41,413 bases of DNA, taken from positions 1-41,413 of the forward strand of contig PLYL01000009.1 in the NCBI GenBank assembly GCA_003151795.1, read 5' to 3'. The DNA comes from Candidatus Yanofskyibacteriota bacterium. GTDB lineage: Bacteria > Patescibacteriota > Minisyncoccia > 2-02-FULL-40-12 > GWA2-44-9. Below the pieces are notes generated by a model. That model saw only the letters and a program-made list of their open reading frames with translations. It was not told where the DNA came from and searched no databases. Shown piece by piece: positions 21,766-31,900 of the stretch; the first letter of the stretch is position 1, and each line of letters opens with the position of its first letter. The position numbers were made by a program, and so were the translations under genes.

Positions 21766-22715
21766 TGAGTTATAAAAAGAAAAAATTAAAGAAGAGTGCG
21801 CTTGGCCAGCTCAAGTTCCAGCTTGGGCAGATTGGGCGTGCTCTGCTTTACAGAGTGCAGGCTCTTTTACAAAAAATCAGATTACCTCAGCGAGAAGTTG
21901 AGGAGGAGGTGACTGTGTTGAATTTGCCCAAGGTCTTAGAAATTTTGGGCAGATATGACAGACTGCCTAATAATCCCGATACCTCGAGTATCGAACCGGC
22001 GATCTTAGCCCAAATTGAAAAAGAAGGAAAGTTGCGCTTGTGTGTTTTTGTCTGTCCGAAGTTTAACCCAAAGGCTCTTGTTTCGTCAGAGCCAGAGAAG
22101 TACATGCCGGTCGAAGTTGGTACATTCGGTTTATTCGAAGACCGAATTACTAAAATCATCTTGCTTAAAAACGAGTTGATGCAAGCAGGCTTAGCGACTG
22201 AGATCAATTTGGTGCTGGGAGATAACGACGCTGAGGAGTATATCTTTCCATTCATCGAAGGTTTTACTCTTGATCCCCAGTGCTACCGGCAAAGACAGTC
22301 CACGTATCGTGGCGCGTTTGAAGAGCGATGTAAATCTTTATTCGGAGTCAAGGGTTGCGTCGTATGGTCCTTGGCAGAGTTCGGTGTAGTTATGGAAAAT
22401 GACTTGCCAAATATTTCTCAAGAGAGCCTCAAGAAAGAGCTCGGTTTCTTCAGTTGGCTATTTTCAGGAGCGGGTCCGTATCGTGGAGAATTTAGTTTCT
22501 CTGAAACGGTCATTGCTGAAATGGTTATGCGGAAGTATCGACTCTATGGCGCGCAGGGAAAGTTCTTGGAAATGCTCGGTGGGATATTGTTACAGACCGA
22601 GGGTCCAGGTGTTTGGCTGGAAAGAACTCAAATGCTTCGATGTACTGGTGCGCGAGCTATTCCCGCTATCTATCCCTGGATTAGGAAAGGAGAAACAAAT
22701 CAGGTGGCTCAGTAA
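21765..22715 (+). CDS. hypothetical protein in the T-box/tRNA-His unit, 316 aa
   Basis: Unrecognised. The track begins at GTG 21741, but ATG 21765 is better: GAGG in the repeated tRNA end lies 4 nt upstream. The N-terminus is very basic (MSYKKKKLKKSALGQLKFQLGQIGRALLYRVQALL), then an alpha/beta region (LRLCVFVCPKFNPKALV; LATEINLVLGDNDAEEYIFPF). A Cys/Arg-rich helix (CYRQRQSTYRGAFEERCKSLFG) follows, and a C-terminal helical part with RKYRLYGAQGKFLEMLGGILLQTEGPGVWLERTQ. There is no signal peptide. Its only visible promoter is the one before the T-box, so its expression should depend on uncharged tRNA-His. A tRNA-using or histidine-related enzyme is a guess from context only. Confidence 0.8.
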   Translation: MSYKKKKLKKSALGQLKFQLGQIGRALLYRVQALLQKIRLPQREVEEEVTVLNLPKVLEILGRYDRLPNNPDTSSIEPAILAQIEKEGKLRLCVFVCPKFNPKALVSSEPEKYMPVEVGTFGLFEDRITKIILLKNELMQAGLATEINLVLGDNDAEEYIFPFIEGFTLDPQCYRQRQSTYRGAFEERCKSLFGVKGCVVWSLAEFGVVMENDLPNISQESLKKELGFFSWLFSGAGPYRGEFSFSETVIAEMVMRKYRLYGAQGKFLEMLGGILLQTEGPGVWLERTQMLRCTGARAIPAIYPWIRKGETNQVAQ

Positions 22716-22737
22716 AACCGAGCCGCCCTTTCTTTTT
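22705..22737 (+). terminator. terminator of the T-box unit
   Basis: GTGGCTC and GAGCCGC pair across AGTAAAACC, followed by CCTTTCTTTTTAG. The left arm lies inside the last codons of the 316-aa gene. Confidence 0.78.
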
Positions 22738-24694
22738 AGTTTGTGGTCCGCGGATCCAAATCAATCAGCCATTGGGTGGGGACGTAGCGCAGCAGATCGC
22801 GAGGAGGGAAGTCGGGGGAGATTTTGATGATGATGGTGTAGGTGAAACGGCCACGTTCTTTTTTGAGGAAGAGGGGGGAGGTGTCGGTGATTTTGATTTT
22901 GTCTTGGGCCTGGATGTGGATGGAGGCCATTTTTAATTTCTCAACGGCCGAGCGGGCGGAGGCGATGACTTTGCGGTGGTCGGCATGGGTGTAGGTGAGT
23001 TTGACGATACGGCTAAAGGGCGGATACCAGAATGCCTTGCGGGCGGAAAGTTCGAAGTCGCAGAGGCGGGTATAGTCATGGCGAGCCAGTTCGGGCAGGA
23101 GTTCAATTTGGTTGAAGGTTTGGGCGACAATTTGGCTCGGCTCACCATGCCTGTCGGCAGGCAGGAAGTCGGCCAATTTTTCTAAGTGATACCAAAGTCT
23201 TTCCGTAGTTTGGAAATCCGAACCAACGGCGAGGGCGTCAAGCTGGGGAATAATGACGGCATCGAATTTAAGGTCATAGGCGTAGCTGAATATTTTTTGG
23301 GTGGCTATGAGAATACTCGGACCAGGTTTTTTAATTTCGGTTATGATTTCGTCCTCTTCGGTTTGGTTTTGGGTGACGTCGGCGTCCATGAGCAGGATTG
23401 GCACGCGGTCGAGTTGCCCGAAAGTAATCATTTTTTGAAGTTCCTCGAATATTTTCTGGCCGCCGGCGGGGCCAGTCGCTTTGACTTGGGAACTGTGGCA
23501 GTTTGGGCAGGCGTACGGATAGGGCTGGGTGCGATTGCAGTGATGGCAGAGCAATGAAAGCGTTACGCCTTGATGGACGCGCATCGGCAAGTCGCAATCG
23601 GGACATTTGAACGAATATCCGCAACGCTGGCAGAGGAGGATGCCACTGTAGCCGCGACGAGCAGAGACGATAAGAACTTTGCCTTTTCCGCTATCGGCGG
23701 ATCCGCCTCTGGTGGAGGAGTTCCTTAATGTCTCGCGCATCACGTCTCGGGCCTCGGGCGTTAGGGCGCCGACGATGTAGCCTTGTTTGAATTCCGCGGC
23801 GAGATCTATGACGGAAATTTTGGCGGGCCAGGACTTCATGGCATCACTGACCTTTATTTCTGATTGAAGGGACTTCTGATAAGCCACGACACCCAGTATG
23901 GGAGACAAAGCCACAAAGTGGGCGCTATGATTAGTGGCAATCATCTCCGCCAATTCAGGTGTCCAATATTTTGGACTCATATCTGATTTGTAGAATTCGT
24001 GGAGCGGATCAATTACAATTACTTTTTTTAAATTTGAGAAAGGTAGAAACAGGGCTTGGCGGGTACCGATAACTATTTGGATGCTTTGAGAGGAAACTTC
24101 TTTCCAGATTCGATAATACTCTTTGATGCCGGTGGCGGACGTGAGCGTTGCCGGCTTGATGTCCGCAAATTCGGATTGAAAATATGAAATATATGAGCCA
24201 TCGGGGACAATAATTAATGTTTGCCCAGTTTTTTCGTTTTTCAAAAGTGATTTAATGTGCCGAGCTGAATCTTGGGCGCGGGTGATAATCCATGACGATG
24301 GGGTGCCGAGAGGCGGCACGGTAAACAAAGTCGCTAATTCGACGGGATAGCGGGGCTTCAAAAAAAACGGCGGTAAGACCGCTTTCATACATAGACCCAG
24401 CGGGGCGACATAGCGGTTGGCCAGCCAGAGAGCGATTTTAAATTGCCATTCGGCGATGACTGGTTCAGCACTTAATACCCGCGAAATTTTTTTGAGCTGG
24501 AAGAGAGATTTTTTGACCAGAATTTTTTGCTGGTCAAGATTGTAAGAATCAATTACGACGGCAGTAACGGGGCGACTGTTGAGCGGAACTTCAACCACGG
24601 CGCCTTTGGGAAGGGCCGAGTCGTGATAGTAACTCAAAATCTGGGGCACCTGCGGCGGGAGGACCGAAAGGGGCAGAACTTCAAGGACATGCAT
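22736..24694 (-). CDS. priA: PriA-like primosomal protein without intact ATPase motifs
   Basis: 652 aa. PriA restarts replication at stalled forks by binding DNA and loading the replicative helicase. The N-terminal DNA-binding domain is recognisable (VLPLSVLPPQVPQILSYYHD; ANRYVAPLGLCMKAVLPPF). The zinc region is intact, with four CxxC pairs (CQRC, CPDC, CHHC, CPNC, residues about 355-410). The helicase core looks dead. No Walker A (GxTGSGKT) is present, the DEEH box is DPLHEF, and the QVAGRAGR arginine-finger motif is replaced by LEKLADFLPADRHGEP, which contains a palindromic insert. The C-terminal domain (KAFWYPPFSRIVKLTY) is present. I read it as a structural PriA without helicase activity. 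Confidence 0.88.
   Translation of the reverse strand: MHVLEVLPLSVLPPQVPQILSYYHDSALPKGAVVEVPLNSRPVTAVVIDSYNLDQQKILVKKSLFQLKKISRVLSAEPVIAEWQFKIALWLANRYVAPLGLCMKAVLPPFFLKPRYPVELATLFTVPPLGTPSSWIITRAQDSARHIKSLLKNEKTGQTLIIVPDGSYISYFQSEFADIKPATLTSATGIKEYYRIWKEVSSQSIQIVIGTRQALFLPFSNLKKVIVIDPLHEFYKSDMSPKYWTPELAEMIATNHSAHFVALSPILGVVAYQKSLQSEIKVSDAMKSWPAKISVIDLAAEFKQGYIVGALTPEARDVMRETLRNSSTRGGSADSGKGKVLIVSARRGYSGILLCQRCGYSFKCPDCDLPMRVHQGVTLSLLCHHCNRTQPYPYACPNCHSSQVKATGPAGGQKIFEELQKMITFGQLDRVPILLMDADVTQNQTEEDEIITEIKKPGPSILIATQKIFSYAYDLKFDAVIIPQLDALAVGSDFQTTERLWYHLEKLADFLPADRHGEPSQIVAQTFNQIELLPELARHDYTRLCDFELSARKAFWYPPFSRIVKLTYTHADHRKVIASARSAVEKLKMASIHIQAQDKIKITDTSPLFLKKERGRFTYTIIIKISPDFPPRDLLRYVPTQWLIDLDPRTTN
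23148..23163. repeat. palindromic insert inside priA-like gene
   Basis: TGCCTG-TCGG-CAGGCA, translated in frame within LPADRHGE. It shares the CCTGCC/GGCAGG core with the palindrome in fmt and sits where the last helicase motif would be. Confidence 0.6.
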
Positions 24695-24708
24695 GTTTCA
24701 AGAATATA

Positions 24709-24731
24709 GAAGCAAGAAGCAAGAAGCAAGG
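24709..24731 (+). repeat. short tandem repeat AGAAGCA
   Basis: Three copies of AGAAGCA in a row in the gap between priA (minus) and gltX (plus). It may be slippage-prone; no function is evident. A TATAAT box for gltX follows at about 24755. Confidence 0.7.
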
Positions 24732-24790
24732 TGTTGTGATTCCTTGATTTTTGCTATAATTCACTGTCGGTTTCCCTTAATTCCTAATTC

Positions 24791-26152
24791 ATGATTTCTA
24801 ATTCCAGTATCAAAGTCCGGATTGCGCCGTCACCGACGGGGTTTTTGCACATTGGAACAGGGCAGTCGGCCCTCTATAATTGGTTATTTGCGAAGAAAAT
24901 GGGGGGTAAATTTTATCTAAGAATCGAAGATACCGATCGTGAACGTTCAACTAAAGAATACGAAGAAAGTATTTTGGGGGCTTTGCGATGGCTGGGCTTA
25001 GATTGGGAAGGTGAAGTGATTCGACAAAGCGAGCGGACGCAACTATATCGAACCGCATTAGAGAAATTATTGAGCGAAGGCAAAGCGTTTTATTGCCATC
25101 ATTCTCAAGAGGAACTGGAAGCCGAGCGTCAACGCCAAGAATTTGAAAAAGTTCCGCCTCGGCACGAGTGTAATCATAAAGATTTGCCACTCGGCAAAGA
25201 GGGTGGAGGGATTATCCGATTGAATGTCGGTAATTCGATCCAGGTCATTTCTTTTGAAGATCAAATCAAAGGCCATATCGAATTTAAAGCCGGACTCTTG
25301 GGCGACTTTAGTATCGCTCGGACGGTGAGCGACCCATTGTATAACTTCGCGGCCGTTGTGGATGACGCCGAGATGGAGATTTCTCATGTCATTCGGGGCG
25401 AAGACCATATTTCAAACACGCCCAAACAAATTCTCGTCTATGAAGCCTTGGGTTTACCAATTCCATTGTTCGCGCATTTGCCACTAATCCTCGCGCCAGA
25501 CCGTACCAAGCTTTCAAAACGCCATGGCGCGATGGCGGTTGTGGATTATAAGAAAGATTATCTGCCACAGGCGATTGTAAATTTCTTGGGTGGACTGGGC
25601 TACACATTCAGTAAAGATTTGCTGTCGCGTGAAGAGATGATTGCCGAGTTTGATTTATCCAAAGTCCATAAATCCGGAGCAATCTTTGATACCAAAAAAT
25701 TAAACTGGATTAATTGCCAGTATATTAAGCGCTTATCACCCGAAGAATTTAGAACCGTAAGCGGAATTCAAGAAATTTCTGATTCGGCGGTGCCTCTCGT
25801 CACCGAACGGCTTGAAAAATTATCCGACGCCCAAGAGTTCGCGTATTTATGGCAGGAACCAGTCTACGAAAAAGAATTATTAAATTGGAAAACCTCCTCA
25901 CCTGAAGAAGTTAAAAATTCACTGACTCAAACACTAGCTGTTATCGAAGAATTAGAAAACATAACTGATGAAGCTCTAAGAAGTGATTTGGATAAACTCA
26001 GTACAGCCACAGGCAACAAGGGACTCGTGTTTTGGCCATTGCGCGTGGCTTTGTCTGGCAAAGACAAATCGCCCGATCCGGTCCAGTTGGCTGTCGTGCT
26101 GGGTAAAAAAGAAACATTAAAACGGGTCCACAAAGCAATTGAAATGTTCTAA
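24791..26152 (+). CDS. gltX: glutamyl-tRNA synthetase
   Basis: Class I synthetase that charges tRNA-Glu (and possibly tRNA-Gln, if the non-discriminating route is used; this cannot be told here). The HIGH-type motif is in IAPSPTGFLHIGTGQSALYNW, with RIEDTDRERS after it. The KMSKS-type loop is KLSKRHGAM (residue about 239), followed by VVDYKKDYLPQAIVNFLGGLGYT and the helical C-terminal anticodon region. At 453 aa it is slightly short. There is no Shine-Dalgarno site; the AT-rich leader contains TTAATTCCTAATTC. Its stop overlaps the next start (TAATG), so the peptidase gene is translationally coupled. Confidence 0.97.
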   Translation: MISNSSIKVRIAPSPTGFLHIGTGQSALYNWLFAKKMGGKFYLRIEDTDRERSTKEYEESILGALRWLGLDWEGEVIRQSERTQLYRTALEKLLSEGKAFYCHHSQEELEAERQRQEFEKVPPRHECNHKDLPLGKEGGGIIRLNVGNSIQVISFEDQIKGHIEFKAGLLGDFSIARTVSDPLYNFAAVVDDAEMEISHVIRGEDHISNTPKQILVYEALGLPIPLFAHLPLILAPDRTKLSKRHGAMAVVDYKKDYLPQAIVNFLGGLGYTFSKDLLSREEMIAEFDLSKVHKSGAIFDTKKLNWINCQYIKRLSPEEFRTVSGIQEISDSAVPLVTERLEKLSDAQEFAYLWQEPVYEKELLNWKTSSPEEVKNSLTQTLAVIEELENITDEALRSDLDKLSTATGNKGLVFWPLRVALSGKDKSPDPVQLAVVLGKKETLKRVHKAIEMF

Positions 26153-27399
26153 TGGCACGACCATCAAAAATAATTTTAAGCTGCATGCTCGTGGTTGCCT
26201 TGGTGGCTCAAGGCTTCTTTATTAATCTCGCCCCGGCCGCGGCGGATACGGGCCAGCTTCAATCGCAAATCGACGCGGATAATCAGCAGATTCAACTGCT
26301 CAACCAGAAAATCGCGCAGTATCAGGCCGCGCTCCAGCAGATTGGCGCCGACAAGAACACGCTTCAAACAGCTATCAACGCCCTTGATCTTCAGCGCAAT
26401 AAAATTCAAGCCCAAGTCGCCGTAACCCAGCGCCAAATCGACACGACGCAAATTCAGATTCAGCAATTGGGAAGCCAGATTACGAGCACGCAGTACAATA
26501 TCGGCGAAGATAAGCAAGCGCTCATGGCGTATCTCCAAAATATTCAGCAGACCGACAATCTGCCGTTACTGGTACAGGTGCTATCATCGGGCGATCTTTC
26601 TCAATTCTGGAGCGACGCTGAATCAATTCTCCAGATTCAAACGGCTGTCCGGCAAAAAACCGACTCGCTGAAAATCCAAGAACAAAATCTCGCCGACACG
26701 CAGACGTCGGTACAAGAGAAACAAGACACGCTCACGGCCCAAAAACAGGCGCTTGCGTTGCAGCAGAAAACACTTACCGTGACGGTGCAATCCAAAAATC
26801 AGCTCCTCGCCCAGACCAAGGCCCAAGAGTCTAACTATCAGAAACTTCTGGCCGCGGCCCAGAAAGAGCTCGACAGCTACTCGGCGTTCACCCAGAATGC
26901 CGGCGGCGCGGGTCTGCTTCCGCACCAAACCATTTGCGATGACTGGGGCTGTTATTACAATCAGCGCGATTCGCTCTGGGGCGGCAATCCGCTCAATGGC
27001 ACGAAGTACAGTCTCGCGAGCGACGGGTGTTTGGTCACGGCCATGGCGATGGTCCTAACGCATTATGGCTATCGCGACGTCACGCCGTTGACTATCAATT
27101 CAAATTCCGCGAATTTCGCGTCATATTATCCCGCATTTCTCCTCTATACAATCAGCGCGGGCGAGGCGACGGCTACCCGCACGATTGCGAGTATTGACGC
27201 CGTGCTTGGAACCGGCAATCCGATAATTGTCGGCCTTCACGCCTATGGCGGCACGCACTTTGTGGTGCTTACAAATGGCAGTAAAGGCAATTACGTGATG
27301 CGTGATCCGTACATCGCTAATGGCAACGACATCAGTTTCCTCGCTCATTATTCAATGAAAGAAATTTATAGCATCGCTAAAGTCGTAGTCAACGGCTAG
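26152..27399 (+). CDS. secreted coiled-coil protein with C39-like peptidase domain
   Basis: 415 aa. Signal segment (IILSCMLVVALVAQGFFINLAPAAA), then about 200 residues of Gln-rich coiled coil (QLQSQIDADNQQIQLLNQKI onward) like that in wall hydrolase regulators. The C-terminal domain has the papain-like C39 layout: DGCLVTAMAMVL with the nucleophile Cys (about 291), GGTHFVVLT with the catalytic His (about 369), and RDPYIANGND with the Asp. It probably cleaves peptide bonds in the cell wall or in exported proteins, outside the membrane. It starts inside the gltX stop codon and has no Shine-Dalgarno site. Confidence 0.87.
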   Translation: MARPSKIILSCMLVVALVAQGFFINLAPAAADTGQLQSQIDADNQQIQLLNQKIAQYQAALQQIGADKNTLQTAINALDLQRNKIQAQVAVTQRQIDTTQIQIQQLGSQITSTQYNIGEDKQALMAYLQNIQQTDNLPLLVQVLSSGDLSQFWSDAESILQIQTAVRQKTDSLKIQEQNLADTQTSVQEKQDTLTAQKQALALQQKTLTVTVQSKNQLLAQTKAQESNYQKLLAAAQKELDSYSAFTQNAGGAGLLPHQTICDDWGCYYNQRDSLWGGNPLNGTKYSLASDGCLVTAMAMVLTHYGYRDVTPLTINSNSANFASYYPAFLLYTISAGEATATRTIASIDAVLGTGNPIIVGLHAYGGTHFVVLTNGSKGNYVMRDPYIANGNDISFLAHYSMKEIYSIAKVVVNG

Positions 27400-27428
27400 T
27401 TGCCGTAAAATCTGTTACACTATTTTTA

Positions 27429-28673
27429 ATGAAAAAGATTGTCATTCTCGGCGGGGGATTCGGCGGCATTCGCTGCGCTCTTGATTGCGCTAAAAAACTT
27501 CGGGGAAAGGCTAAAGTGACGCTCATCGATCGCAACGCCTATCACTCTTTCACACCGGCGTTGTATGAAATCGCTTCAGCTTATCAGCCGGACGATGATC
27601 CGTTTGCTCTGGAATTGCGCCGAGCGGTGGCGGTTCCGTATAAGGATATTTTTAAAGGTAAGAATATTGATTTTATCCAAGCCGAAATTTCATCGGTTGA
27701 TATTAGAGTTTCGCACATTGTCCTAGCCGGTGGCGGTAAACTTGATTTCGATTATGCCGTATTTGCCCTCGGCGCCCAAGCCGCGGATTTTGATATTCCG
27801 GGGGTCTATGACTACGCCTATCAATTTAAAACAACCGACGATGCCGTGGCTCTCCATAACAAACTCGAAACTTCATTTCGAGATGCTGTCCAAGGAAGAA
27901 TGCCGCTCCCGATAAAATTTTTAATTATCGGAGCGGGTTTTACTGGCATCGAACTCGCGGCGGAGTTGATGATGTGCGCCCGAAAATTATCTCGGCGTCA
28001 TGGGTTCAATCGCCGGGCGTTTTCGGCCGTTCTTTTTGAAGCCGGTCCAGAAATTTTACCGACAGTGAAAGAAGTGGAACGAAAAAAGATTATGGCCCGG
28101 CTGACTGATTTAGGTGTTGTGGTAATGACAAATTCCGCCGTCGAGAATGTTTTAAGCGATTCGGTTAAATTAAAAACCGGACAGACCGTTGCCGGCACCG
28201 CGGTCGTGTGGACGGCGGGGGTGCAGGCCAATCGATTACTAGAGACAGTTCACGGCTTGCCCGTGACTGATAAGGGCAAGATTATGGTTGACGAAAATCT
28301 TCGAGTTCAAAATTCAGATAAGCTTTTTGCTCTTGGTGACTGCGTTGAATTTGTCGACCCGAAAACCCAAAAATCAATTCCGGGGCTCGCGTATCATGCC
28401 ATTGACCAAGGAAAGATTACCGCTTCAAATATTACCGCCGTCATTCAAAATCGTTCATCGCACGCCTATAAACCGCACGTTAATTCTTGGGCGGTTCCCA
28501 TCGGCGGCAAGTTTGTGCTCGTGCAAATTAGCTCTTCGCTGTGGGTGTCCGGATTCCTCGGGTGGCTCATTCGCCTGTGGATAGATGTAAGGTACTTTCT
28601 TTCAATCCTACCCCTTAAAAAGGCCCTCGCCTTGTTTAAAAAAGATCTAGTTCTTTTTGTAAAAAATGATTAA
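27429..28673 (+). CDS. ndh: type II NADH dehydrogenase (FAD-dependent)
   Basis: 414 aa. The FAD site is VILGGGFGGIRCALDC, the NAD(P)H site FLIIGAGFTGIELAAEL, and the second FAD motif LFALGDCVEF. The C-terminus is an amphipathic or hydrophobic membrane-binding segment (SGFLGWLIRLWIDVRYFLSILP), as in NDH-2 enzymes that pass electrons from NADH to quinone at the inner face of the membrane without pumping. No other respiratory gene is in view. The acceptor is inferred. No Shine-Dalgarno site is visible. Confidence 0.9.
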   Translation: MKKIVILGGGFGGIRCALDCAKKLRGKAKVTLIDRNAYHSFTPALYEIASAYQPDDDPFALELRRAVAVPYKDIFKGKNIDFIQAEISSVDIRVSHIVLAGGGKLDFDYAVFALGAQAADFDIPGVYDYAYQFKTTDDAVALHNKLETSFRDAVQGRMPLPIKFLIIGAGFTGIELAAELMMCARKLSRRHGFNRRAFSAVLFEAGPEILPTVKEVERKKIMARLTDLGVVVMTNSAVENVLSDSVKLKTGQTVAGTAVVWTAGVQANRLLETVHGLPVTDKGKIMVDENLRVQNSDKLFALGDCVEFVDPKTQKSIPGLAYHAIDQGKITASNITAVIQNRSSHAYKPHVNSWAVPIGGKFVLVQISSSLWVSGFLGWLIRLWIDVRYFLSILPLKKALALFKKDLVLFVKND

Positions 28674-28735
28674 TCTGCTTTTTTAGTAACGTTTCTAAAG
28701 CTTACTTAATAGTCTTTATTATAGTTTATATAAGT

Positions 28736-28783
28736 AACTAATAGGTCTGAAATTTAATTAATTTTGGGCCTATTAGTTTTTTA
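28736..28783 (+). terminator. intrinsic terminator after ndh
   Basis: AACTAATAGG pairs with CCTATTAGTT (10 bp) across an AT-rich loop, followed by TTTTTTAG. The rest of the gap to 28905 is AT-rich and contains a TATAAT box near 28860 for the fibre gene. Confidence 0.82.
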
Positions 28784-28904
28784 GTTCTAAAAATTGGCTC
28801 CAATTTATACCTAAAATTTTGGTTCAGTAATATTGACGTAAAAATCACCCCAAAATGTTATAATTGCTAGGTAAATACTCATTTTTATAGGTACTCTATC
28901 CCAC

Positions 28905-31900
28905 ATGATTGAGAGTAAGAAACTTAAGGGTACTATTTTGAAGTTATGTAGCTGTCTTTTTGTTGTTGGATTTTTGTTTATTGGAGCAACAAGTGCGTCC
29001 GCAGCCGTTCCTCATATTATAAGTTTTCAGGGCCGGCTCACTGATGCATCTGGAGATCTTCTTGGGAGCAACGGCACTAATTATTATTTTAAATTTGCTA
29101 TTTACGGTGCTTCTTCCGGGGGCAGCCCGCTCTGGTCTTCGAGCGGAGTCGGCATCGCCATCAAAGTTACTCAAGGAGTTTTTAATACGCTTCTGGGTGA
29201 TACGACCTCCGGATTCAATAGTCTCGACTTAGATTTTGATTCAACGGCGAATTATTATTTAGAAGTTCAAGTTTCTTCTAACAATTCGGATTTTGAAATA
29301 TTAAGTCCGCGTCAGCGGATCGTTTCTTCCGGGTTTGCAATCAACGCCGACACGGTTCACGGCGGGCGGTTCATAAACGCGACTGGTGTTGGACAATTTG
29401 GAAGTCTTAGTACTGTGTCATATTCCCGATTCGGCACAGCGGTAACCTCGCACGGCCTTTCCACGCCAGCGGATTTACTGACGAGCGGAATCCTGGAATC
29501 TTCGGGGCAAGTATTTTTTGATACAAATGCCTCCGTGGCCGGTAATTTTGAATTAACTGGGGCGACAAGCAAGCTAGGCATCAACGCCGGCGGCACCATA
29601 GACACTACATTTGAAGTCGGTGGTACGGCCTCAATTTCCGGGACGTTGAATTTGGCCGGTCTTCTCACGGCAACTAACATCGGTTCAAATTCATTCGCCG
29701 GGTCATTAAATATCTCTAAAGGCCTGACCGCCAACTCCTATCAAGGGGCAGGACTTGGTCTTTGCGGCGACGCCAGCCACGCTTTGAGTTATTCCGGCGG
29801 CCAGTTCGGCTGTCAAAACGTCACGGGTTCCGGCATGACCGCTCAAGCCGGTATCGTCGCCGGCCAGTTGCAATTCTTCCAAAACTCGACAGTTTCTTCC
29901 GGCTCCGCTCAACTGGCCTGGGACACTACCAACAAACGCTTCGGTATCAATGCCGGCGGTACCACGAACACTACCTTCGAGGTTGGCGGTACGGCTTCCA
30001 TCTCGGGCTTAGCCACCTTCGGTAGCGCCGCCTCCATCTCCACCAACTTCGAGGTCGGCGGTTACGCGAGCGTCGGCGGCAACGCGACCTTCGCCGGCAC
30101 AGGTTCCAACTCTTTTGCCGGCAGCCTTAAAGTCTTAAAGGGTATCAAAGGTCTGGCCATTGTCGGCACTAGCTTCGAACAACAGGGGAGCACCGCTTCC
30201 AACTCTTTTGCCGGCAGCTTAAACCTCGGCCTGGGCGTCCACGCCACGGGGAATCTCACCACCGCCGGTCTCGTCTTTGCCACCGGCGCCGGTTCGTCTT
30301 CCTTCTCGGCTTTGACCGCCACCAATGCCATCCATGCCGGGGGCAATATCACCACCCAAGGTTTGATTCTCCAATCTAACAATACCGGCTCCAACTCTTT
30401 CTCCGGCAGTCTCACTTCCACGAAAGGTATCCACGCCACGAACAGTATCGACACCTTAGCTCAGTTCATGTCTTCCGGCACCGGCAGCAATTCTTTCCAG
30501 GGTTCCTTCAAGGCCGCTCTGGGCCTGACCGCCAACTCCTATCAAGGGGCAGGACTTGGTCTTTGCGGCGACGCCAGCCACGCTTTGAGTTATTCCGGCG
30601 GCCAGTTCGGCTGTCAATTACTCTCCGGTGGCTCGGGTATCAATTGGTCACCTGGAGTAACCACCAATCAAATTGCGTTCTACAACGGTTCTACCACGGC
30701 TTCCGGTTCGGCCTCTCTCATCTGGAACACGACCACTAAACGCTTAGGTATCGGCGCCGGGGCCACGCCAACTAGTCCGTTCTCTTTAGTGGACGCTTTG
30801 CCTGGTTCAACCGCTTCCGGCTCCTTCATGATTCGGTCGTCAAATACGATTGGCAACGTCGCTTCCATCTCGGCGACAAGGTTAACAAGTGGTAATGTCT
30901 TTAATATTAAAATACCGGTATCTGGTTTTACTGGCAATATACTAACGGTTACTAACAGTTCGGTAGTGGCTTCAATCAGCGCCGGCGGAAATATTGAACT
31001 GGCCGGCTATGCCAGTATCGGAGGCAATAACGTAGCTGCGGGAAAGATTCTTAACGTAAATGCCACGGGTCTTACCTCTGGTACTGGCCTCAATATCTTA
31101 GGCGGTACCAACTTAATTGCCGGTGGCACTCTCGCCAACCTCAATATGGGCGCCGCCACCGTCGGCAACGGTCTGACCGTAGCCACCACCGGTGTCTATA
31201 CCGGCACCGGTCTGATTAATGTAACCACTAACGGTCTGACGACTGGTCAAGGTATTAACCTAAATAGTACCGCGGCAATTGTGACGCCCGGTTCACTGCT
31301 CTCTATCACTGCCAACACTCTCTCCACGGGTTCATTAGCTTCGCTCTCCGCCACTGCCTTATCTTCCGGTTCCGCCTTAAAGATTCTCGGTGGCACGAGC
31401 ATGGTGGCCGGCGGAGCTCTGGTTAAACTCGATATGGGTGCCGCCACGAATGGCTTTGCTCTTAACATGCAAGGCACCGGAAACATCACCACGGGGGGTG
31501 CCATGTTGAATATTATGAACAACACTATGCAGGCTGGCTCGATAGCATCTATTTCTGCTAAAGGATTAACTTCAGGCAATATTTTCAATATTATCGCCTC
31601 GACCTCGGCATTTACCGGAAATGTATTTAAAATTCAAGCAAAAAATCTTAGCACGGAAGGATCTATATTTAATATCAGTGTGCCAACATCTAGTTCCCAA
31701 CAAGTCCATATATTACTTGCCACAAATGCTAATGGTACGGTTGTAGCATCTTTGAGTAACTCTGGCACTTTGGCGTTACGCGGGAAAATATTTAATCATG
31801 GCGGCGGTAGCGCAGCATGTCTCTCGTTAAATAGTCCTGCTGGTTGTGTTGACTATGCCGAAACATATCCGACCCAAGACAGTTCTATCGAAGCGGCCGA

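Noticed and set aside
21140-21766. Minus-strand ORFs over the T-box and tRNA (21140-21412, 21423-21626, 21563-21766)
   Set aside because: They are antisense shadows of highly structured RNA elements read with confidence on the plus strand.
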